Shown here one piece after another: positions 6,626 through 10,192 of a DNA stretch of 10,192 nucleotides. Location of the stretch: contig NIRF01000024.1 of assembly GCA_002878375.1 (NCBI GenBank), positions 1-10,192 of the forward strand, given 5' to 3'. Numbering within the stretch: the first letter of the stretch is position 1; the number at the start of each line of letters is the position of its first letter. A program made the translations under genes and the position numbers. Source of the DNA: Dictyoglomus sp. NZ13-RE01. GTDB taxonomy: Bacteria; Dictyoglomota; Dictyoglomia; Dictyoglomales; Dictyoglomaceae. The notes under the pieces were generated by a model that saw only the letters and a program-made list of their open reading frames with translations, made no database searches and was not told where the DNA came from.

Positions 6626-7459
6626 CTACCCTCTAAGACCTGTAGTTACTATACCTTCTAAGAAAGCTCGCTGAGCTAAGAAAAAGATTATTATACATGG
6701 TAAGATGGAAATAAGAGTTGCGGCAGATAAAAGATTTGTATATCTAAAATATAGATTTTTATATGAAAGAAGAGCTAAAGAAAGAGTATACTTTTCTGTA
6801 CTGGAAATATAAATGAGAGGACCCAAAAGGTCATTCCAATGTCCTAAGAAAGAAAATACCGCAACTGTTGTAAGAGCAGGGCGAGAAAGAGGGAGAATGA
6901 TTTGCCACCAAACTCTAAAAGAAGATGCTCCATCTATATACGCTGCATCTACCAAATCTCTCGGAATTGTGAGAAAAAATTGTCTTAGTAAAAAGATAAA
7001 AAAAGCTGACCCAAAGAAAGATGGAACAAAAAGAGGTTTAAAAGTATTTATCCATCCTAAAAAATAAAAAATTCTATAAATTGGGATCATAGTTACTTCT
7101 CCAGGAAGCATCATTGTAGAAAGAACCAGTAAAAATATTAAATCTCTACCTTTAAATCTTAAAAAGGAAAAGCCAAAGGCTACCAACGAACTAGATAATA
7201 ATGTTCCTAAAACTCCCATAAAGGTTACAAAAGAAGTATTCAATAAATAACGAAAGAAAGGTTGTTGAGTAAATACCTCTATATATGCCTCTAAAGTAAA
7301 AGGATTAGGAATCCATATATCTCTTGCTGTATCTTCAAGTCTCATAAAAGATCGAGAAATTAGCCATGCTACAGGGAAAAGGACAAGAATTGCTCCTGCT
7401 GTAAGAATAGCATAGATAATTAACCTTGTAAGAAATTTCTTAAAAAATTTTAAATACAT
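6626..7459 (-). CDS. ABC sugar transporter permease, MalG/UgpE type
   Basis: This 277-residue inner-membrane protein has about six hydrophobic helices, starting near residues 12-34 and including 72-98, 107-130, 143-163 and 244-262. The cytoplasmic EAA loop, which contacts the ATPase, is VDAAYIDGASSFRVWWQIILPLSRP (written here in two parts: VDAAYIDGASS at 170-180 and IILPLSRP at 187-194). The short N-terminus before the first helix is typical of the second permease of CUT1 carbohydrate importers. It should form a heterodimer with the permease encoded just upstream. The ATG is preceded by GGAAGGTGGTTAA, and the gene starts 13 bases after the stop of the first permease, so the two are tightly coupled. 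The substrate cannot be read from the sequence; context suggests an oligosaccharide. Confidence 0.93.
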   Translation of the reverse strand: MYLKFFKKFLTRLIIYAILTAGAILVLFPVAWLISRSFMRLEDTARDIWIPNPFTLEAYIEVFTQQPFFRYLLNTSFVTFMGVLGTLLSSSLVAFGFSFLRFKGRDLIFLLVLSTMMLPGEVTMIPIYRIFYFLGWINTFKPLFVPSFFGSAFFIFLLRQFFLTIPRDLVDAAYIDGASSFRVWWQIILPLSRPALTTVAVFSFLGHWNDLLGPLIYISSTEKYTLSLALLSYKNLYFRYTNLLSAATLISILPCIIIFFLAQRAFLEGIVTTGLRG

Positions 7460-7472
7460 TTAACCACCTTCC

Positions 7473-8372
7473 TCATTTCTTAAGTTCTGTTTCATAATAA
7501 ACCCATAAAGGAGAAGATTTAAATATTAAAAGAGTAATTAATAAAATTATAATAAAAAGAATCCAAGCAAGAGCGGAAGCATATCCCATTTTAAAATCTA
7601 CAAAAGCATTAACATAAAGATATAGTACATAAAATAAAGCGGAATTTTGGGGACCTCCTTGAGAACCAAACATGAAATATGCTGGAGAAAATACCTTAAG
7701 AGAACCAATTACAGCCATCACAAAGTTAAAAAATATCACTGGAGAAATCATAGGTAAAGTTATGTATATAAAACGTTTAAAAGGACCTGCTCCATCTATT
7801 TCCGCTGATTCGTATAATTCCTTAGGAACTCCTTGTAAAGCTGCTAAAAATATTACCATGGCTCCTCCTACTCCCCAAATACTCATTAGGACCAATGCTG
7901 GAATAACCCATTTAGGATCTAAAAGCCAGGCAGGTCCAGAAATTCCAAACCAGCTTAAGATACGATTAATAAGTCCAGTGGTAGGATTTAGAAGCATCAT
8001 CCATAACAGAGCCACAGAAGCTCCTGAAACAACTGTAGGAAGATAATAAATAGTCCTATATATTTGCTGTCCTTTTATTTTTTGGTTTAAAAGAACAGCA
8101 AGAATAAGAGCCACTGTTATCTGACTTGGAACAGCTAAAATTGTAAAATAAAAAGAATTTCTTAATGATTTATAAAATAAAGGATCTTTAAAAATATCTC
8201 GATAATTTTGAAAGCCTATCCATTCTGGAGTTGTAAAAACATTCCATTTTGTAAAGGAATAAAATAAAGAAGCCACCATAGGACCAAGAGTAAAAACAAA
8301 AAAGCCAATTATCCAAGGAGAAATGAAAAGATAACCCTCTATATTCTTTAATATTTTTTTAAACATACTCAT
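7473..8372 (-). CDS. ABC sugar transporter permease, MalF/UgpA type
   Basis: This 299-residue inner-membrane permease of the CUT1 carbohydrate importer class has six predicted helices, the first at about residues 13-38 and others near 72-97, 106-128, 155-178, 212-230 and 263-285. The EAA loop reads YESAEIDGAGPF (187-198) and YITLPMISP (203-211), the site that contacts the ATPase. It starts MSM, and two ATGs are possible. The weak AAAGAG motif directly abuts the first ATG (8372) but lies six bases before the second (8366), so translation more likely begins at 8366, giving 297 residues. It follows the binding-protein gene after 48 bases that hold a strong hairpin and precedes the second permease by 13 bases. 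The weak ribosome binding site and the hairpin both suggest lower expression than the binding protein. Confidence 0.93.
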   Translation of the reverse strand: MSMFKKILKNIEGYLFISPWIIGFFVFTLGPMVASLFYSFTKWNVFTTPEWIGFQNYRDIFKDPLFYKSLRNSFYFTILAVPSQITVALILAVLLNQKIKGQQIYRTIYYLPTVVSGASVALLWMMLLNPTTGLINRILSWFGISGPAWLLDPKWVIPALVLMSIWGVGGAMVIFLAALQGVPKELYESAEIDGAGPFKRFIYITLPMISPVIFFNFVMAVIGSLKVFSPAYFMFGSQGGPQNSALFYVLYLYVNAFVDFKMGYASALAWILFIIILLITLLIFKSSPLWVYYETELKK

Positions 8373-8377
8373 CTCTT

Positions 8378-8416
8378 TAAAGGGGAAGGGGTTAAAATCT
8401 TCCCCCTTCCCCTTTA
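8378..8416 (-). promoter_or_regulatory. Strong intercistronic hairpin between binding-protein and permease genes
   Basis: TAAAGGGGAAGGGG (8378-8391) pairs perfectly with CCCCTTCCCCTTTA (8403-8416), a 14-bp stem with an 11-base loop. On the minus strand it lies right after the binding-protein stop (8421-8423) and is followed by AAGAGATGAG with no run of T, so it is not a typical full terminator. In related transport operons such structures protect the 3' end of the binding-protein message or attenuate downstream genes, so excess binding protein is made. That role is inferred here. Confidence 0.72.
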
Positions 8417-8420
8417 TCCT

Positions 8421-9668
8421 TTATTCCCCTCCTTTTAAAATTTTATTAATTTTCTCACATGCCTCTTTAAGGGCTACTTCTGGAGATTTTGGATTGAAGC
8501 TTGTTAAGACCGAATCTCTAAGTTCATCTAAGACTCTTCCAATAGCACGACTATCAGGAGACTTAAATTGAGGTTCTTGTAAGTCTATGGCTTTAATAAA
8601 TAATTCTGCACCAGGGAATTGCTTTGCAAATAAACTTCCTGAACGTTTACTCCCTGGTATTTGTGTCTTTGTTAGAGCTAAAATATCTTGTGCTCTTGGA
8701 TCTGCAGTAAGGAAGGTTATAGCTGTAAAAGCTGCTTCAGGGTTGGGTGCCTTTGCAGGAATAGCTAATCCTACCACCTCCATTTCTCCTGAACCACCAA
8801 AATTTCCTTTACCTGGCTGTAATGCAAGTCCCCACTTAAATTTTGTAATCTTTGTAAGAATAGGCATGAAGTAAGGACCTACATCACAGAACATAGCTAC
8901 CTTTTCTGCCATAAACATATCAATAGGTCCCATACCTCCTGTTTCTTCTGGTTTTGGCGCAGCCCCGTGTACCCATACTAAGTCATATACATATTTCAGA
9001 GATTCTAAAGCTTCAGGTCTATTTAACATACACCTCTTACCTTCTCTATCTAATACTCTTCCTCCAAATTGATATAACCATTGATTCCACCAAGGAAATC
9101 CTGAACCCCATCTCTTTCCAGGTATGGTTAATTTTTTTGCATTTGCAAGATATTCTTCAGGTGTCCAAGCTTTTCCAGGAGAAGGAGGTTGTATTCCTGC
9201 CTCATTTAACATATCAAGATTATATGCCATTAATTTTGTATTCATACGGAAGGGTAAACCATATAATTTTTTATCCCAGTACATAGCATCTAAAGCCTTT
9301 CTATAATAAGCAGCGGTATTTATACGAGAAATATAGTTATCCAAAGAACTCAATGCACCCCTCGCTGCAAAAGCAGGAATATGAGCTCCTCCTATAGCTA
9401 TAATATCAGGAACATCCCCTGCTCCAATCATGGTTAAGACTTTTTCCTCATACATATCTGGAATGTGTACTGGAATAACTTCAATTTCATTTTGGGAATC
9501 ATTAAAGGCTTTAATCATTGCTTCATAAGCTGTTTTTTCCTCTTTACCACCCCAGAAAGTAAAACGAATTTGGACCTTTGAAGATGCCCCAAATCCTTGT
9601 GTTAGAAGAAATAGGGCAAGAAAGAATAAAGTGAACCCCTTAAGAAGAAAATTTTTTGTTCGCCACAT
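8421..9668 (-). CDS. Periplasmic sugar-binding protein of an ABC importer (SBP family 1, MalE-like)
   Basis: A 415-residue extracellular solute-binding protein. The N-terminus has basic residues (MWRTKNFLLK) and a hydrophobic core (residues 11-24), with cleavage expected around residues 25-30 (GFGASSK). No lipobox cysteine is present, so it should be a soluble periplasmic protein rather than a lipoprotein, which suits a diderm cell. The mature chain opens with IRFTFWGGKEEKTAYEAMIKAFN and continues with VLTMIGAGDVPDIIAIGG, both typical of family 1 sugar-binding proteins. The length is normal. AGGAGGTGAAAGT precedes the ATG, an excellent ribosome binding site. It is the first gene of the operon behind the 9741-9769 promoter. 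The ligand is probably an oligosaccharide cleaved by the GH65 enzyme downstream, by inference. The ATPase gene is not in the window. Confidence 0.94.
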   Translation of the reverse strand: MWRTKNFLLKGFTLFFLALFLLTQGFGASSKVQIRFTFWGGKEEKTAYEAMIKAFNDSQNEIEVIPVHIPDMYEEKVLTMIGAGDVPDIIAIGGAHIPAFAARGALSSLDNYISRINTAAYYRKALDAMYWDKKLYGLPFRMNTKLMAYNLDMLNEAGIQPPSPGKAWTPEEYLANAKKLTIPGKRWGSGFPWWNQWLYQFGGRVLDREGKRCMLNRPEALESLKYVYDLVWVHGAAPKPEETGGMGPIDMFMAEKVAMFCDVGPYFMPILTKITKFKWGLALQPGKGNFGGSGEMEVVGLAIPAKAPNPEAAFTAITFLTADPRAQDILALTKTQIPGSKRSGSLFAKQFPGAELFIKAIDLQEPQFKSPDSRAIGRVLDELRDSVLTSFNPKSPEVALKEACEKINKILKGGE

Positions 9669-9692
9669 ACTTTCACCTCCTCAAAGTTTTTT

Positions 9693-9714
9693 GCGGGATT
9701 TATATTTTTCCCGC
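9693..9714 (-). promoter_or_regulatory. Small stem-loop in the sugar-operon leader
   Basis: GCGGGA (9693-9698) and TCCCGC (9709-9714) form a 6-bp GC-rich stem with a 10-base AT loop, in the leader RNA between the operator and the ribosome binding site. It could stabilise the 5' end of the message. It is too small for a riboswitch I can name. Confidence 0.4.
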
Positions 9715-9720
9715 TTTATG

Positions 9721-9732
9721 GCGAACGTTCGC
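9721..9732. promoter_or_regulatory. Putative LacI-family operator of the sugar operon
   Basis: GCGAACGTTCGC is a perfect 12-bp palindrome with a central CpG, the form typical of LacI/GalR-family operators (compare the RbsR and PurR sites, which share a GC-rich arm and a central ACGT). It lies about +2 to +13 relative to the predicted start of transcription near 9734, an ideal position for repression. GC-rich DNA within an otherwise AT-rich leader makes it stand out. No regulator gene is present in the window, so the protein that binds is unknown. Confidence 0.65.
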
Positions 9733-9740
9733 TCATATAT

Positions 9741-9769
9741 AAAATATCCTATCCCAAACTTTTTGTCAA
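9741..9769 (-). promoter_or_regulatory. Sigma-A-type promoter of the ABC-HAD-GH65 operon
   Basis: On the minus strand a perfect TTGACA (9764-9769) is followed after exactly 17 bases by TATTTT (9741-9746). The predicted start is near 9734, giving a leader of about 65 bases before the ATG at 9668. This leader includes the operator palindrome and the small stem-loop. No other convincing promoter is seen inside the operon. Confidence 0.75.
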
Positions 9770-9811
9770 GAGTTCTTTTAACTGTCCTGTAATCATTTTT
9801 TGAAAAGAAAA

Positions 9812-9866
9812 ACCTCCCAGGGTTAGAATTAGATTAGAAAGATATCATATCCCAACCCCGGGAGGT
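9812..9866. repeat. Inverted repeat next to the transposase remnant, with ribosome binding site in one arm
   Basis: ACCTCCCAGGGTT (9812-9824) and AACCCCGGGAGGT (9854-9866) pair over 13 positions with one mismatch, leaving a 29-base loop. On the plus strand the second arm contains GGGAGGTGA, a strong ribosome binding site, seven to nine bases before where the transposase reading frame would be expected to start. Hiding the ribosome binding site of a transposase in a hairpin is a known way for insertion sequences to stay silent when transcribed from outside. It might instead lie near the element's terminal inverted repeat. Confidence 0.55.
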
Positions 9867-9883
9867 GAAAACTATAGTCATAG

Positions 9884-10192
9884 CAAGCTTTATCTTTAAA
9901 CCTTGTTAATCCCATTAAATACTCCTCTACTCAAGCTTTGGTAAATAGATTTAGAAGATTTTTTACATATCTAATTGATTGAAAGTATCTCTTTACTTCT
10001 TCCATTAATTCCAAAAGGGACAGTTTTTATCTTTGATAGAGAATTTACATATAGAAGACTGATGGAATTTCTAAAAGATAAAGGGATGAATTTTGTTATC
10101 AGGTTAAAGAAGAATGTTTATGTAAACGAGAAGCTAATAACCATGTTGCCAAAAGGGATTTATGAAGGAGTTCTAATTCATGGGATAGTAGC
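9884..10192 (+). pseudogene. Decayed IS4-like DDE transposase, interrupted and cut by the window edge
   Basis: Two pieces in different frames are seen. From 9884 to a TGA at 9980-9982 one frame reads NPIKYSSTQALVNRFRRFFTYLI, like a transposase N-terminus but without an ATG. From 9975 (after TAA at 9972-9974) another frame reads SLLLPLIPKGTVFIFDREFTYRRL and continues VIRLKKN to the right edge. The FDREF segment, followed by FVIRLKK about 20 residues on, matches the second catalytic aspartate region of IS4-family DDE transposases. In an intact protein more than 100 residues, including the first catalytic aspartate, would separate the two pieces, so an internal deletion is likely. A bad start (ATA at 9874 where an ATG would fit the ribosome binding site) adds to the decay. 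The C-terminal part continues beyond the window. Confidence 0.72.

Noticed and set aside
7771-7778. AAACGTTT palindrome, resembling a LacI-type half operator
   Set aside because: It lies inside the first permease coding sequence, is only 8 bp long, and its flanks do not extend the symmetry.
7672-8046. A 124-codon plus-strand open frame antisense to the first permease
   Set aside because: It is the complement of the EAA-loop region of a clear permease and its translation resembles no protein family I know.
8587-9306. Plus-strand open frames of 60-110 codons antisense to the binding-protein gene
   Set aside because: They overlap a well-supported gene on the other strand and have no ribosome binding site or recognisable motif.

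Overview
The window is low-G+C bacterial DNA with strong AGGAGG-type ribosome binding sites, sigma-A-like TTGACA/TATAAT promoters, tight gene packing, and proteins rich in Lys, Glu and Ile. Together with a lipobox protein of the CsgG type, this suggests a thermophilic, low-G+C, probably diderm bacterium. My best guess is a Dictyoglomus-like organism, but that is an inference from style and not from a marker gene.

Layout. (1) Bases 1-202 hold the tail of a gene entering from the left edge, not confidently identified. (2) Bases 233-2259 hold a leftward pair: a cytoplasmic protein made almost wholly of TPR repeats and, upstream of it, a lipoprotein with a CsgG/FlgO-like domain plus a C-terminal TPR. 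(3) Bases 2260-2535 are a divergent intergenic region with a promoter for each side and three copies of ACAATTGA. (4) Bases 2536-3498 hold a rightward, apparently single-gene radical SAM enzyme with extra C-terminal cysteines. (5) A hairpin at 3596-3621 serves as a shared terminator between converging transcripts. (6) Bases 9769 down to 3619 form a leftward five-gene carbohydrate operon: periplasmic sugar-binding protein, two MalF/MalG-type permeases, a HAD phosphatase with a C2-type cap, and a GH65 glycoside phosphorylase. (7) The right edge (about 9812-10192) carries the decayed left part of an IS4-like insertion sequence.

How the operon works (inferred). The binding protein captures an oligosaccharide outside the inner membrane and the two permeases move it inward. 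The energising ATPase is absent here and is presumably shared and encoded elsewhere. The GH65 enzyme then splits the disaccharide with phosphate, giving beta-glucose 1-phosphate and a second sugar. The usual partner, a beta-phosphoglucomutase, is not present. A Cof/trehalose-phosphatase-like HAD enzyme takes its place and is translationally overlapped with GH65. This is the least ordinary part of the window. The operon has a clear promoter (TTGACA-17-TATTTT) with a perfect palindrome GCGAACGTTCGC just downstream, as expected for a LacI-family repressor, although no regulator gene lies in the window. A strong 14-bp hairpin after the binding-protein gene probably gives it a higher transcript level than the permeases.

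No tRNA, rRNA, CRISPR array or recognisable riboswitch was seen.
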